Origin: Treponema pectinovorum
GTDB taxonomy: Bacteria > Spirochaetota > Spirochaetia > Treponematales > Treponemataceae
Direction of reading: 5' to 3'
Assembly (NCBI RefSeq): GCF_900497595.1
Contig: NZ_UFQO01000003.1
Location: 187,532-251,531, forward strand
Length of the DNA: 64,000 nucleotides
The stretch's first letter is position 1. Each line of letters opens with the position of its first letter. Made by a program: the position numbers and the translations under genes. Shown piece after piece: positions 51,107 to 61,140 of this stretch. The notes under the pieces were generated by a model. The model was not told the DNA's origin. It searched no databases and worked only from the letters and a program-made list of their open reading frames with translations.

Positions 51107-52237
51107 ATGAAATTAACTTGTGGTATAGTTGGACTTCCAAATGTAGGAAAATCGACAATTTTTTCTGCACTTACAAGAGCGCCTGCGGAAGCGGCAAATT
51201 ATCCGTTTTGTACAATAGAACCGAATCACGGAGTTGTTGAACTTCCAGATGAAAGGCTCGATTTTATGGCTGGAATCTTTGAGCCTAAAAAGAAAATTCC
51301 TGCAACTGTAGATTTTGTTGATATTGCAGGTCTTATAAAAGGAGCTTCCAACGGAGAAGGTTTAGGAAACAAATTCCTTGCAAACATAAGGGAAACTTCT
51401 GTAATCGCCCATGTTGTGCGCTGTTTTGACAATCCAGATATTCAGCATGTGCGCGAAGACGCAAAAAGCGATGCTCCTATAGACCCGGAAAACGACATCC
51501 TCACGATAAACTATGAACTTTGCCAAGCGGATATAGATACAATCGCAAAACGGGAAGACAAAGTTATAAGGCAGATTCGCTCTTTGGGAAAAGCCGAAGA
51601 AAAAAAGTTTGCAGGCTACAGAAGCGCTGTCGATAAGATACTCCCTTTGTTGCAGGAAGGTCGCTGCGCTCGCCAGGTAGAACTTACAGATGAAGAAAAA
51701 GAAGGAATTTACGACCTTCATCTGCTTACGATAAAACCTCAACTCATAGTCTGCAACATCGATGAAGATTCCATCGCTTCTGGAACAAACAAATATGTTG
51801 AACAGGTTAAAAAACTTGCAGAACAGGAAAAGAGCGAAGTTGTTGTAATCTGTGGAAAATTTGAAAGCGACCTTGTAGACATTGACTTGCCAGAAGACCG
51901 CAAAGAATTTATGGACAGCGTCGGTTTAAAAGAGTCTGGACTTTCTGTTTTGGCACGAGCCGCTTATCACCTTATGGGCTTACGCACATTCTTTACCGCT
52001 GGAACCGATGAATGCAGAGCCTGGACGATTCACAATGGTGATAAGGCACCGCAAGCTGCTGGTGTTATTCACACAGATTTTGAAAAAGGCTTTATCAAAG
52101 CAGAAGTCTATTCTATAGAAGATTTACGAAAATACAAAAGCGAAGCCGAAATAAAATCCGCAGGAAAATACAGGCAGGAAGGAAAAGAATACGTTGTTCA
52201 GGATGGCGACGTTATATTCTTTAAATTTAATGTCTAG
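51107..52237 (+). CDS. ychF: ribosome-binding ATPase YchF
   Basis: 376-residue OBG-family NTPase that prefers ATP. G1 GLPNVGKST at residues 9-17, G3 region DFVDIAGLIKGASNGEGLGNKFLANIRE, and the C-terminal TGS-like domain (FFTAGTDECRAWTIHNGDKAPQAAGVIHTDFEKGFIKAEV). It binds ribosomes and affects the oxidative stress response in E. coli. Slightly longer than the usual 363-367, with a short Lys-rich insert near residue 165. GAGG precedes the ATG. Confidence 0.95.
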   Translation: MKLTCGIVGLPNVGKSTIFSALTRAPAEAANYPFCTIEPNHGVVELPDERLDFMAGIFEPKKKIPATVDFVDIAGLIKGASNGEGLGNKFLANIRETSVIAHVVRCFDNPDIQHVREDAKSDAPIDPENDILTINYELCQADIDTIAKREDKVIRQIRSLGKAEEKKFAGYRSAVDKILPLLQEGRCARQVELTDEEKEGIYDLHLLTIKPQLIVCNIDEDSIASGTNKYVEQVKKLAEQEKSEVVVICGKFESDLVDIDLPEDRKEFMDSVGLKESGLSVLARAAYHLMGLRTFFTAGTDECRAWTIHNGDKAPQAAGVIHTDFEKGFIKAEVYSIEDLRKYKSEAEIKSAGKYRQEGKEYVVQDGDVIFFKFNV

Positions 52238-52318
52238 TTTTTTTGTAAAAATCAAATAATTTTTTAAATTTTTTGTCAAAAAACGATTATCGAAGCAAAT
52301 TGATGTGCAGAGGTTTTT

Positions 52319-53338
52319 ATGAAGAAAAATTCTGTATATCTTTTTGCTTTTTTATTTGCAATTCAATTTTCTTCCGTTGCGTCTTGCAAGGATTTTAATT
52401 TTCATCAAGTCCGGCAAAATTCAAAATCGGTTAAAGAAAAAAAATCAACTTTAAAAATTCTCAACTGGAATGCAGAAACTTTTTTTGACGCAAATTTCGA
52501 TGGCAATGAATATTCTCAATTTCGCGGAACTTCATCGCACTGGACTCAGGAAAAGTACGAAAAACGCCTTAAAAATCTTGTCGAAGTTATAAAAACTGTG
52601 AATGCAGATGTTGTCGTAATTCAGGAACTTGAAAAAAAAGAACAGTTAAACGACATCTTTAATAGCTTTTGTTCTTCTTTTAATTCTTCAAAAAATTACA
52701 ATTATGCTTGCTTTGCAAAAGAAGATGGGGCTGCGATAGGTCTTGCCGTTTTGAGCCGGCTGCCATTGAAAAATCCTACAGTGCATTCTATTGATATAAG
52801 AAGCGAAGTAAAAAAACAACCAGCATTGCGACCTCTTTTAAAAGTCTATGTGGAAAAAGGCGGAAAAGATATTTTATTGATGGTAAATCATTGGAAGAGT
52901 AAGAGCGGTGGAGAACAGGAAAGTAAGATTTGGCGGGAATATCAAGAAACACTTCTTGCAGAAAATTTTTTACTTGCAGAAAACAATGGCGAAAGAGCTC
53001 TTGCCTGTGGCGATTTTAATCAGGATATAAATGAGTTTTCAAAAATCCATTGCGACAAAAACTCTTTTAATATCGCACTTGGTAAAGAAAAATCTGCAAA
53101 AGTGTATTCGCCTTGGTTTTACGATAAAAAGCTTGTAATGCCAGGAAGTTATTTTTTTAGAGAAAGATGGGAGCGGATAGACCATTTTTTTGCAGGTAGA
53201 GGCGTAAATATTTTAGATTTTAAAGTTGAAAACAAAGGCTCTTGGGCAACAGACGGAGGAAAACCAAAAAGATATGCCATAAAATCCGCAAGCGGATATT
53301 CGGATCACTTCCCTATAAGTTGCAAAGTGGAATGGTAG
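52319..53338 (+). CDS. exported endonuclease/exonuclease/phosphatase-family lipoprotein
   Basis: 339 residues. Signal sequence MKKNSVYLFAFLFAIQFSSVASC ends in a possible lipobox with Cys23. The EEP domain follows: LKILNWNAETFFD, VVVIQELEKKEQL (metal Glu), LLMVNHWKSKSGGE, RALACGDFNQD (catalytic Asp) and SGYSDHFPISC (catalytic His). Such surface nucleases or phosphodiesterases may gain nucleotides, which treponemes often cannot make. Substrate (DNA, inositol phosphates, lipids) is not visible. GAGG precedes the ATG by five bases. Confidence 0.88.
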   Translation: MKKNSVYLFAFLFAIQFSSVASCKDFNFHQVRQNSKSVKEKKSTLKILNWNAETFFDANFDGNEYSQFRGTSSHWTQEKYEKRLKNLVEVIKTVNADVVVIQELEKKEQLNDIFNSFCSSFNSSKNYNYACFAKEDGAAIGLAVLSRLPLKNPTVHSIDIRSEVKKQPALRPLLKVYVEKGGKDILLMVNHWKSKSGGEQESKIWREYQETLLAENFLLAENNGERALACGDFNQDINEFSKIHCDKNSFNIALGKEKSAKVYSPWFYDKKLVMPGSYFFRERWERIDHFFAGRGVNILDFKVENKGSWATDGGKPKRYAIKSASGYSDHFPISCKVEW

Positions 53339-53458
53339 TTTTTTTGTGCACTTATATAAAACTATTTACAGTTCAATGCATTATTCATATTGAATAGTTT
53401 ATATTGGTGCATATTCAATACGAATGTTGCTTGCACTCATGTGTAAGTTCAAGAATCA

Positions 53459-54019
53459 TTATTTTGAATCCCATTCGCTTTTTAATATCGAATACCAAAC
53501 TTCATCGACTATCCCCTGATTGCAAAAAGCGGCACTTCTAAGAGTTCCTTCGTAACTCATTCCAATTTTTTGCATGACTCTTCCAGATTTGGGATTGTTT
53601 TTATCATGGCTTGACGCAATTCTATTGAATCCCACTTCTTCAAATAGATATTTCAAAACAGCCTTGCATGCTTCTGGCATTATTTTTCTTCCCCACCATT
53701 TGCTTCCTATGCAGTATCCAATAACACTAGACATAGTTTCTTCACGGAGTTCGACAACTGAAATATTTCCTACAAGGGCGTTTTCTTCTTTTAATTCGAT
53801 TGCCCAGTTATAAAAATCTTTATTTGCATACTTAGGAATCCAATCACAAAGCACAGATTTTGTAACATCCTGATTTGCATGAGTTGGCCAGGTGAGGAAT
53901 TTTGTTACTGAGTCCTCGCATGCCCAGTTTTCATACATTTTTACATAATCGTCTATTTTGAACTGCCTGAGTATGAGCCTTTGCGTTTCTAACTTTTTTG
54001 TTCCCTGATGATTTAACAT
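53459..54019 (-). CDS. GNAT-family N-acetyltransferase (RimJ/RimL type)
   Basis: 186 residues: LETQRLILRQFKIDDYVKMYENWA, IGYCIGSKWWGRKIMPEACKAVLKYLFEEVGFNRIASSHDKNNPKSGRVMQKIGMSYEGTLR. The acetyl-CoA pyrophosphate loop and N..S..V..K.G strand are those of the RimJ/RimL group that acetylates protein N-termini or small amines. AAGGAG precedes the ATG. No related genes lie beside it. Confidence 0.9.
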   Translation of the reverse strand: MLNHQGTKKLETQRLILRQFKIDDYVKMYENWACEDSVTKFLTWPTHANQDVTKSVLCDWIPKYANKDFYNWAIELKEENALVGNISVVELREETMSSVIGYCIGSKWWGRKIMPEACKAVLKYLFEEVGFNRIASSHDKNNPKSGRVMQKIGMSYEGTLRSAAFCNQGIVDEVWYSILKSEWDSK

Positions 54020-54089
54020 TTTTCATCTCCTTGGTTAAAAGCTATGTCAGATTTGCTTCTATATTTACAGTAAATTGAGGTTTGAAAAA

Positions 54090-55028
54090 TTACTCGTTTC
54101 TCTGATGAAAAATTCCATCTTCAAAACCCTGTATAGTTTTGTTAGATTCGGCTTTTTCAAGCCGATATTGTGCCCAAGCGCAGAAAAGTTTTTCCCTTTC
54201 GATTGAGCACCAGTGTCTGCCTAATTTTTTTGCTGTAACTGCTGTAGAGCCTGAGCCTCCAAATGGATCAAAAACTAAATCGCCTGCGTTTGAAGAGCAT
54301 AAAATAAGTTTTGCTAGTAATTTTTCGCTTTTTTGTGTTGGATGAGCGGTATTCTCTGGCATTGACCAAAATGGAATTGTTATATCGTTCCAAAAATTCG
54401 AAGGAAAAGTATCTCGAAAATTTCCTTGTTCTGTTTGCGTCCAGTCTTTTGGCTTTCCGTCTTTTTTATATGGAGCGATAACTTTTTTTCTGACCTTTAC
54501 CGCTTCCGTGTTGAATGTGTAGTTTTTGCCTTTTGTAAAAAACCAAATGTCTTCCAGACAATTTTTCCAGTTTGAATTTGCGCCGCGCCCTTTTTCGCGT
54601 TCCCAGGTTATTCTATTGCGCAAAATAATTTTTCCTTCTTCTTCATATTCGCACAATACTTGCCCCAAAATGATAGAACTTTTCCAGTCTGTGCAAATAT
54701 ACATTGACCCATTTTCTGTTAATAGAGGAATGGTTTTGGAAAGCCAATCTTTTGTGTAACTTTTGTATTCGGCGTTGTTCTGGATTAAAAATTTTGAAGA
54801 AGCGTATTGTTTTGAAAGGTTGTAAGGTGGGTCTGCAATTATTAAAGGAAATATTGAATGCGGTAGACGTTGCAAAATTTCAAAGGAATCTGCGCAGATT
54901 GTTTTATCTTGCAATTCTGAAAGTGAAAATTGAGTTGAGGCATCGGGAAAAAAACATCGCTCAAGATATATTTTGCCTTCTTGCTCAGAAAAATCGATTG
55001 TCTTATTTTTTACGGATTTTTTTTGCAT
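54090..55028 (-). CDS. beta-class DNA methyltransferase (N6-adenine or N4-cytosine), solitary
   Basis: 312 residues. Catalytic motif IV DPPY at 66-69 comes before SAM-binding motif I FDPFGGSGST at 253-262, the order of beta-class enzymes. Between them is a target recognition region with ITWEREKGRGANSNWKNCLEDIWFF. HPTQKSEKLLAKLI is the conserved stretch before motif I. No restriction endonuclease gene is in either neighbour (GNAT upstream, ABC binding protein downstream), so it may be a solitary regulatory methylase or the remains of a restriction system. The site before the ATG is weak. Confidence 0.9.
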   Translation of the reverse strand: MQKKSVKNKTIDFSEQEGKIYLERCFFPDASTQFSLSELQDKTICADSFEILQRLPHSIFPLIIADPPYNLSKQYASSKFLIQNNAEYKSYTKDWLSKTIPLLTENGSMYICTDWKSSIILGQVLCEYEEEGKIILRNRITWEREKGRGANSNWKNCLEDIWFFTKGKNYTFNTEAVKVRKKVIAPYKKDGKPKDWTQTEQGNFRDTFPSNFWNDITIPFWSMPENTAHPTQKSEKLLAKLILCSSNAGDLVFDPFGGSGSTAVTAKKLGRHWCSIEREKLFCAWAQYRLEKAESNKTIQGFEDGIFHQRNE

Positions 55029-55111
55029 GAGCCAAATATAGCAAAATTTAAATTCTTAGTCTTTGATATGACAAAGTTTTGGCTTTTAGAATTGTGGCTT
55101 TTAAGAAAAAT

Positions 55112-55200
55112 AATCCTAACCCGTGCATTAGCCATGCCAAAGGCAGTGTCTGTGCTTTGCACAGACACCGAGCGCTTAGCGAGTGGCGGTTGGACGGTCG
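55112..55200 (+). repeat. mosaic intergenic repeat, copy R19 (short)
   Basis: CCTAACCCGTGCATTAGCC, then AAAGGCAGTGTCTGTGCTTTGCACAGACACCGAGCGC with the perfect hairpin GTGTCTGTGC-TTT-GCACAGACAC, and TTAGCGAGTGGCGG. It is a minimal copy with one hairpin, between divergent methyltransferase and iron transporter genes. Confidence 0.7.
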
Positions 55201-55297
55201 TAACAATAAATTATGTTTCCCTTGCTAAAAAAAACAAATTGTTTTATATTGCTGTCAGTTTTACGAGTTTGCATTGCAAACATTTTTAGGAGGCTTT

Positions 55298-56293
55298 ATG
55301 AAAAAGTTTTTAGCAGCTTTTTTTTCCATCTTTATTTTTTGGGGGCTTTTTTCAAGTTGTGGGCTTAAAAAAAAGGAATTAAAAGTTTATTCGATAATTC
55401 ACGACGAAGAAACCGAAGCACTTTGTAATCTTTTTACAAAAGAAACTGGAATAAAAGTTCAATATTTGCGTGCAACTACAGGGGAACTTGTAAATCGTGT
55501 GATAGCTGAAAAAAACGATCCTAAAGCGGATGTGCTTTTGGGCGGAGGGTCTTCTTATCATATTCAGGCGGCAAATGCTGGAGCGCTTGGATATTATGTT
55601 CCATCGATTGCAAAAAATTTTCCTGCATACTCGCGTTCTTCTGACGGCACTTGGACGGGTTTTTGTGTTCTTTCTTTAGGGATTGGCGTTAATAAAAAAC
55701 GTTTTGAAAAGAAATTCCCTAATATCGCTATGCCAAAAAATTGGGAAGATTTGCTTAATCCAGCTTTTAAAGGTGAAATTGTAATGACAAATCCTTCGAG
55801 CTCTTCAACTGCTTACCTTTTTGTTCAAAATCAACTACAGCGATTGGGCGAAGTTGAAGGTTGGAAATATCTTTCGACTCTTGAAAAATTGGTGGGACAG
55901 TTTCCAGACAGCGGAAGTGCGCCTCCAAAACTTGTTGGAACTGGTGAATATGCGATTGGTATCGCTTACATCCATGCTTTGTCAAAATACAGGGCACAGG
56001 GTTTTGACATTGTAACCGCTTCTCCGATGCAAACCGCGGGTGATGTTGATTGCATTTCCATATTAAAGAAAGCGAAAAATTATGATTCTGCAAAAAAATT
56101 TGTAGATTTTATACTTGGCAAAGAAGCTCAGGAATTGATGACATCTATCGATTTTACTGTTCCTGTTAATCCTGAAGCTGCAGTTATCGAAGGCTGTACC
56201 AGAATTGAAGATATTGATTTAATTGATTATGATAGTAAAAAAGCTGCCGCAGAAAAAAAAGAAGTTTTGGAACGGTGGTCTAAATTAAGATAA
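55298..56293 (+). CDS. iron(III)-type ABC substrate-binding lipoprotein
   Basis: 331 residues. The start at 55298 follows AGGAGG; earlier in-frame codons are leader. Signal peptide MKKFLAAFFSIFIFWGLFSSC with Cys21 lipobox. The mature protein follows the FbpA/AfuA pattern: LKVYSIIHDEETEALCNLFTKETGIKVQYLRATTGELVNRVIAEKNDPKADVLLGGGSSY, NWEDLLNPAFKGEIVMTNPSSSSTAYLFV and FTVPVNPEA. The group binds ferric iron or, in other branches, phosphonates or thiamine. First gene of a three-gene importer operon. Confidence 0.9.
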   Translation: MKKFLAAFFSIFIFWGLFSSCGLKKKELKVYSIIHDEETEALCNLFTKETGIKVQYLRATTGELVNRVIAEKNDPKADVLLGGGSSYHIQAANAGALGYYVPSIAKNFPAYSRSSDGTWTGFCVLSLGIGVNKKRFEKKFPNIAMPKNWEDLLNPAFKGEIVMTNPSSSSTAYLFVQNQLQRLGEVEGWKYLSTLEKLVGQFPDSGSAPPKLVGTGEYAIGIAYIHALSKYRAQGFDIVTASPMQTAGDVDCISILKKAKNYDSAKKFVDFILGKEAQELMTSIDFTVPVNPEAAVIEGCTRIEDIDLIDYDSKKAAAEKKEVLERWSKLR

Positions 56294-56309
56294 TAAGCGG
56301 TATACCCAG

Positions 56310-57932
56310 TTGAAAAGAGAATCGGAACTATTCAAAAGCAAGATTGGCGTTGCACTTGCAGCGCTCGGGCTGTGGCTGTTTTTTTTGTTGTTTGTGATTG
56401 TTCCTGTTCTCTTTGTTTTTTTTTCTGCCAAAGCGGAAGATTTTAAAACTGTTTTTACAAGCACAAGTTTTTATCAAGTGCTAAAGAATACAGGGCTTGA
56501 ATGCCTTTGTTCAACTTTTTTATCTGTATTTTTTGGCTATATTTATGCTTATGCAATCGTTAGAGGAAATTTGCCTTTAAAAAAAATTTTTGCCGCGATT
56601 CCTCTTATTCACATGGTAACTCCGCCTTTTATTGGTGGACTTTCTTTTATACTTTTGTTTGGAAGGCAAGGCTTTATAACAAAAACTGTTCTTGGGCTTG
56701 ATATAAGCCTTTACGGTTTTTTTGGAATTTTGTTGAGCCAAGTTTTGTGTTTTTTCCCGATTGCCTATCTTATTTGCCGTCAAACTCTGGAAGGAATAAA
56801 TCCTAAATTAGAGCAGGCTGCAAGAAGTCTTGGTGCCAAAAGATTAAAGATTTTTTTGACTATAACTTTTCCTTTGAGTTTTGCAGGAATTTTATCATCT
56901 TTTCTTTTTATAGCCGTAAGCGTTTTGAGCGATTTTGGAAATCCTTTGATTGTTGGAGGGCGATTTAAAGTTTTAGCCGTTGAGATTTACACTCAACTTA
57001 CAGGCTGGCTTAACAGCGGAGTTAGTGCTATTTTGGGGCTTGTCTTGCTTTTACCTTCCGTTGCTCTCTTTCTAGCACAAAATTATTTATTTAATAAAAA
57101 TGAAAAAAAACTTGCGACGGTTGGTGCAAAGGCTGGTTTTGAACCTAAAATCGATGTTTCCCCTTTTGCAAGATTTTGCTTAACGATTTTTTGTTCGTTC
57201 CTTTCTATTTTGATTTTGGCTCAGTTTTTATCGGTTGTTGCAGGAAGTTTTCAAAAATTGTGGGGAATCGACAAGTCTTTTACACTCATGCACATAAAAT
57301 CCGTGGTTTCATTTGCTTCCAGTCTTGCAAATTCTCTGTTGTTTTCTTTTATTGCGGCACTCCTTTCGACTTCGATTGCGGCTCTTACCGCCTATCTTAC
57401 GCACAGAGTAAAATTACCATTTTCCTCTGCACTTGACTGCATCTGCCAGCTTCCATCTGCAATTCCTGGAACATTGTTTGGACTTTCGCTCGCGTATTTT
57501 TCAAATTTTATTCGTTTTGAATGGAGTGCTTTTTTGATTGTCATCGCTATGACGGTAAGTTATTTGCCGTTCAGCTATAGAATCTGCTCTTCAACTTTTG
57601 CACGGCTTTCCTTTAATTTGGATGAAGCGTCGAGATCTTTGGGCGCTGGAAGGTTTAAAGTTTTGTCGAGTGTTATTTTGCCGTTGAGTGTTGGGGGGCT
57701 TTTTTCTTCGTTTGTGTATGATTTTGTTCGCGGAGTTGGAACGCTCAGCTCTGTAATCTTTTTAATCGGTTTTAATACTTCGCTTGCTTCTGTAAAAATA
57801 TTAAATCTTGCAGAGCAGGGCGACTGGGGAAAATCCGCAAGCCTTGCGCTTGTCTTAACTTTGGTAACTTTTATAATACTTTTTGTTGGCAGAAAGGTAA
57901 GCCAAAAATTTGAAGCAAATATATATGAATGA
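56310..57932 (+). CDS. iron(III)-type ABC transporter permease (fused, two-domain)
   Basis: 540 residues with about twelve membrane segments and two copies of the binding-protein-dependent permease domain (about 1-270 and 285-540). Each has an EAA loop: LEQAARSLGAKRLKIFLTITFPLSFAGIL and LDEASRSLGAGRFKVLSSVILPLSVGGLF. This fusion is typical of FbpB/AfuB/SfuB. The start is a TTG 16 bases after the binding-protein stop and has no strong ribosome-binding site; translation may be coupled. It overlaps the ATPase gene by eight bases. Confidence 0.92.
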   Translation: MKRESELFKSKIGVALAALGLWLFFLLFVIVPVLFVFFSAKAEDFKTVFTSTSFYQVLKNTGLECLCSTFLSVFFGYIYAYAIVRGNLPLKKIFAAIPLIHMVTPPFIGGLSFILLFGRQGFITKTVLGLDISLYGFFGILLSQVLCFFPIAYLICRQTLEGINPKLEQAARSLGAKRLKIFLTITFPLSFAGILSSFLFIAVSVLSDFGNPLIVGGRFKVLAVEIYTQLTGWLNSGVSAILGLVLLLPSVALFLAQNYLFNKNEKKLATVGAKAGFEPKIDVSPFARFCLTIFCSFLSILILAQFLSVVAGSFQKLWGIDKSFTLMHIKSVVSFASSLANSLLFSFIAALLSTSIAALTAYLTHRVKLPFSSALDCICQLPSAIPGTLFGLSLAYFSNFIRFEWSAFLIVIAMTVSYLPFSYRICSSTFARLSFNLDEASRSLGAGRFKVLSSVILPLSVGGLFSSFVYDFVRGVGTLSSVIFLIGFNTSLASVKILNLAEQGDWGKSASLALVLTLVTFIILFVGRKVSQKFEANIYE

Positions 57933-58935
57933 ATCTGCACTTTTAACTTTAAAAAATGTCTCTTTTTATTTTGGGAAAATTGCTGCCGTTTCTGATTTTT
58001 CATTGTCGGTAAAGAACGGAAGTTTTACGACTCTTCTAGGACCTAGCGGTTGCGGAAAAACGACCCTTTTGCGCATGATTAGCGGTTTTTTAGAGCCGTG
58101 CACGGGTTCAATTTTTATAGATGGAATAAATCAAAAAAATATTCCTACAGAAGAGCGAAAAGTCGGAATGGTTTTTCAAGACTATGCACTTTTTCCGCAT
58201 CTTTCGATTCAGGATAATCTTTTGTATGGTTTAAAGATAAAGGCAAAAAAAGAACGACGCAATGAAAAAAAATCGCTTCAAAGCGAATTCAACTTTGCAC
58301 AAATTCATAAAGTTGCAAGAATTTTAGGAATTGCGGATTTACTGGAACGATTTCCGCATGAGTTGAGCGGTGGCCAACAACAGCGTGTTGCTTTGGGCAG
58401 GGCGTTGGTCTTAGAGCCAAGACTTTTGCTTATGGATGAGCCACTTTCTTCGCTTGATTCAAGGCTTAGAACTTCCTTGCGAGAAGAATTAAAGGAAATT
58501 CAAAGTCGACTTGGAATAACAACTGTCTATGTTACCCACGATCAAGAAGAAGCGCTTTCTATGTCCGACACGATTGCTGTTATAAATCACGGAAAATTAG
58601 TTCAAGTGGGAAGCCCTCGAAGCGTATATTTTACTCCTGCAAACGATTTTGTGGCTGGAGCGGTTGGAAGGGCAAATTTCTTTTATTTAGAAGGAAAACG
58701 AATTGCAGTTCGACCAGAATGGTTTTCTAGATTTGTACAAGGGGAAATCACTCAAAAGCCTGTTGTTTCTGGTATTTTGATTTCTACTTCATTTTTAGGA
58801 CAGGCAACTCGATATAAAATTCGTCTGGATGACGGTTCTGGAAACGTCATAAGTGCAGACCTTTTAACTCAAGAAAATGAAATTCCCACTGGCGAAAAAA
58901 TCTCTTTAAAAATTGAGCGATTTATAGAATTGTAA
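57925..58935 (+). CDS. iron(III)-type ABC transporter ATP-binding protein
   Basis: 336 residues. Walker A GPSGCGKTT, Q-loop VFQDYALFPHLSIQDNL, signature LSGGQQQRVALGRAL, Walker B LLLMDEPLSSLD, H-loop VTHDQEEAL, and a C-terminal TOBE-like domain of about 95 residues. ALFPHLSIQDNL and the TOBE tail are common to FbpC/PotA relatives. Start taken at the ATG at 57925 inside the end of the permease gene; the frame opens five codons earlier at a TTG. Third gene of the operon. Confidence 0.93.
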   Translation: MNESALLTLKNVSFYFGKIAAVSDFSLSVKNGSFTTLLGPSGCGKTTLLRMISGFLEPCTGSIFIDGINQKNIPTEERKVGMVFQDYALFPHLSIQDNLLYGLKIKAKKERRNEKKSLQSEFNFAQIHKVARILGIADLLERFPHELSGGQQQRVALGRALVLEPRLLLMDEPLSSLDSRLRTSLREELKEIQSRLGITTVYVTHDQEEALSMSDTIAVINHGKLVQVGSPRSVYFTPANDFVAGAVGRANFFYLEGKRIAVRPEWFSRFVQGEITQKPVVSGILISTSFLGQATRYKIRLDDGSGNVISADLLTQENEIPTGEKISLKIERFIEL

Positions 58936-59060
58936 TTTTGATTTTCTCAAGCTCAAAACATTCCTATTTCGATTCGCCGATTTAATTCCCCCATCACCCA
59001 CACTCAAACCACATATCGTCGATTGCACTAGTCAATAAAATTAAAATCACTGCGAAAAAA

Positions 59061-59087
59061 AATCCCACCGCGAGAAGCAGTGGGATT
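59061..59087 (-). terminator. intrinsic terminator of pckG
   Basis: AATCCCACTGC / GCGGTGGGATT stem (ten pairs with one G-T) around a short loop, followed on the minus strand by at least eight T. It lies 40 bases past the pckG stop codon. Confidence 0.9.
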
Positions 59088-59127
59088 GTAAACTAAAAAT
59101 TTTTTAGTTTGTATCTAAAAGATTCTT

Positions 59128-60978
59128 CTATGCTTTGTTCAAGCGGGATTCCAAATCGTCCAAACAAGCAGAAAGTTCTTTTGGAAGGTGTTTGCCGAAT
59201 TTTGGATAGTGGTTTTCGCGAATATCCTTTACTTCTTTTAACCAGCCTTCTTTGTCAACTTTTGTGATTTCTGGAAGAGTCTTTTTGTAGTAGTCTGCAA
59301 GACCGTCTGTGTTGATTGCGCCTTCTTTTGGCATGTAACCGATTGGTGTTTCAACAAAGTTGTCTTTTCCGTCGCAGCGGTCAAATATCCATGCGAGTAC
59401 GCGGCTGTTGTCGCCATATCCTGGCCACATAAATCCACCTGGAAGGTCTGCGTTGTTGTCGTCCTTGCGGAACCAGTTAACGTAGAAGATTTTTGGAAGT
59501 TTGTCTGCATTTGTGCAAGGATTGTTTCCAACGTTAATCCAGTGCTGGAAGTAGTCGCCCATGTTGTATCCACAGAATGGAAGAATTGCAAATGGATCGC
59601 GGCGAATTTTACCAACTTCGTCTGGGTTGATTGTAGAAGCAGCAGTGATTTCTGAACCTACGATAGAACCCAAGAATACACCGTGTGCCCAGTTGCGACT
59701 CTGATGTACAAGTGGGATTGTTGAAGGACGGCGTCCACCAAACAGGATTGCAGAAATTGGTACACCTTCTGGGCTTTCCCAGTCAGAAGCGATACAAGGA
59801 CACTGTTTTGCAGGTGCTGTAAAGCGTGCATTTGGATGAGCCATTTCTTCGCCCTTAGGAGCTTTGTCTTTAGGGAATGCATCGCGAACATTGCCTTTCC
59901 AGTCAACCAGTTTTCCTTTTGCAGGGTAGCCAATTCCTTCCCACCAAACATCGCCGTCTTCTGTAAGAGCGCAGTTTGTAAAGATTGTATTTTTTGAGGC
60001 AGCAATAAGAGCATTGTTGTTTGAAACTTCAGAAGTTCCAGGAGCAACACCAAAGAACCCAGCTTCTGGATTGATAGCGTAGAGTCTTCCGTCTTTGCCG
60101 AATTTCATCCAAGCGATGTCATCACCGATTGTTTCAACTTTCCAGCCTGGGATTGTTGGAATAAGCATTGCAAGGTTTGTTTTTCCACAAGCAGATGGGA
60201 AAGCACCTGTAACATATTTTACTTCGCCTGCAGGGTTTGTAAGCTTTAAGATAAGCATGTGTTCAGCAAGCCAGCCTTCTTCTTTTGCGATGAAAGATGC
60301 GATTCTCAATGCAAAACATTTTTTTCCAAGAAGAGCGTTTCCGCCGTATCCAGAACCATAAGACCAAATCAAATGTTCTTCTGGGAAGTGAGAGATGTAT
60401 TTCTGCTCTACAGGAGCGCAAGCCCATACACCGTTGTCTTTTGCACCATTGTTTAATGGTTTACCAACAGAGTGCAAACAAGGAACAAAGTTGTCATCAA
60501 TGTATTGCCATGTTTTTTCGCCAGTGCGAGTCATTATATCCATGTTCAAAACAACGTATTCAGAATCTGTAAGTTCAACACCGTATTTTGCGATAGGAGA
60601 ACCGAGAGGTCCCATGCAGAAAGGAAGAACATACATTGTACGACCGTGCATACAACCTTTGTAAAGTCCTTTCATAGTTGCTTTTAATTCAGTTGGATCA
60701 ATCCAGTTATTTGTTGGACCTGCACCCTCTTGAGTTTTAGAAGATATAAAAGTTCTCTTTTCTACGCGTGCAACGTCAGAAGGATCAGAGCGGAAAAGGA
60801 AACTGTTAGGCTTTTTTGCCAATGGAGTTGCAAGACCTGCATCAACACATTTTTTCATCAAGCGGTCATACTCTGCTGTTGAACCATCGCAAACCACAAC
60901 ATTATCAGGTTCACACATCTTAACACATTCTTCAACCCAAGCTTTTACCTTGGCATTTTTAATGTCATTAACTGTCAT
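59128..60978 (-). CDS. pckG: phosphoenolpyruvate carboxykinase (GTP)
   Basis: 616-residue GTP-dependent PEPCK, linking oxaloacetate and PEP. Phosphate loop [19 protein letters not shown], the upstream [58 protein letters not shown] and [34 protein letters not shown] are all diagnostic. In fermenting treponemes the enzyme probably runs towards oxaloacetate for succinate, but this is inference. AAGGAG precedes the ATG. It has a single promoter region and its own terminator. Confidence 0.97.
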   Translation of the reverse strand: MTVNDIKNAKVKAWVEECVKMCEPDNVVVCDGSTAEYDRLMKKCVDAGLATPLAKKPNSFLFRSDPSDVARVEKRTFISSKTQEGAGPTNNWIDPTELKATMKGLYKGCMHGRTMYVLPFCMGPLGSPIAKYGVELTDSEYVVLNMDIMTRTGEKTWQYIDDNFVPCLHSVGKPLNNGAKDNGVWACAPVEQKYISHFPEEHLIWSYGSGYGGNALLGKKCFALRIASFIAKEEGWLAEHMLILKLTNPAGEVKYVTGAFPSACGKTNLAMLIPTIPGWKVETIGDDIAWMKFGKDGRLYAINPEAGFFGVAPGTSEVSNNNALIAASKNTIFTNCALTEDGDVWWEGIGYPAKGKLVDWKGNVRDAFPKDKAPKGEEMAHPNARFTAPAKQCPCIASDWESPEGVPISAILFGGRRPSTIPLVHQSRNWAHGVFLGSIVGSEITAASTINPDEVGKIRRDPFAILPFCGYNMGDYFQHWINVGNNPCTNADKLPKIFYVNWFRKDDNNADLPGGFMWPGYGDNSRVLAWIFDRCDGKDNFVETPIGYMPKEGAINTDGLADYYKKTLPEITKVDKEGWLKEVKDIRENHYPKFGKHLPKELSACLDDLESRLNKA

Positions 60979-61140
60979 TTCAAAATCTCCTTATAGAAAT
61001 CGTTAAACGAATTATAGTGTTTTTAAAGTCGCTGTTCAATTAGTGTTCAATTATATAGCAAAATTAGCCGTTAATTTTTTTAATAAGTATTCCTCACCTC
61101 TTTTTTTTTTGATAGAGTTCACTCCGAGGTAAAAATACGT

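Noticed and set aside
55110-55297. GTTAGC-type metal operator before the iron(III) importer
   Set aside because: Only single half-like phrases (CATTAGCC, CTTAGCG) are present; they belong to repeat R19 and have no inverted partner at the proper distance.
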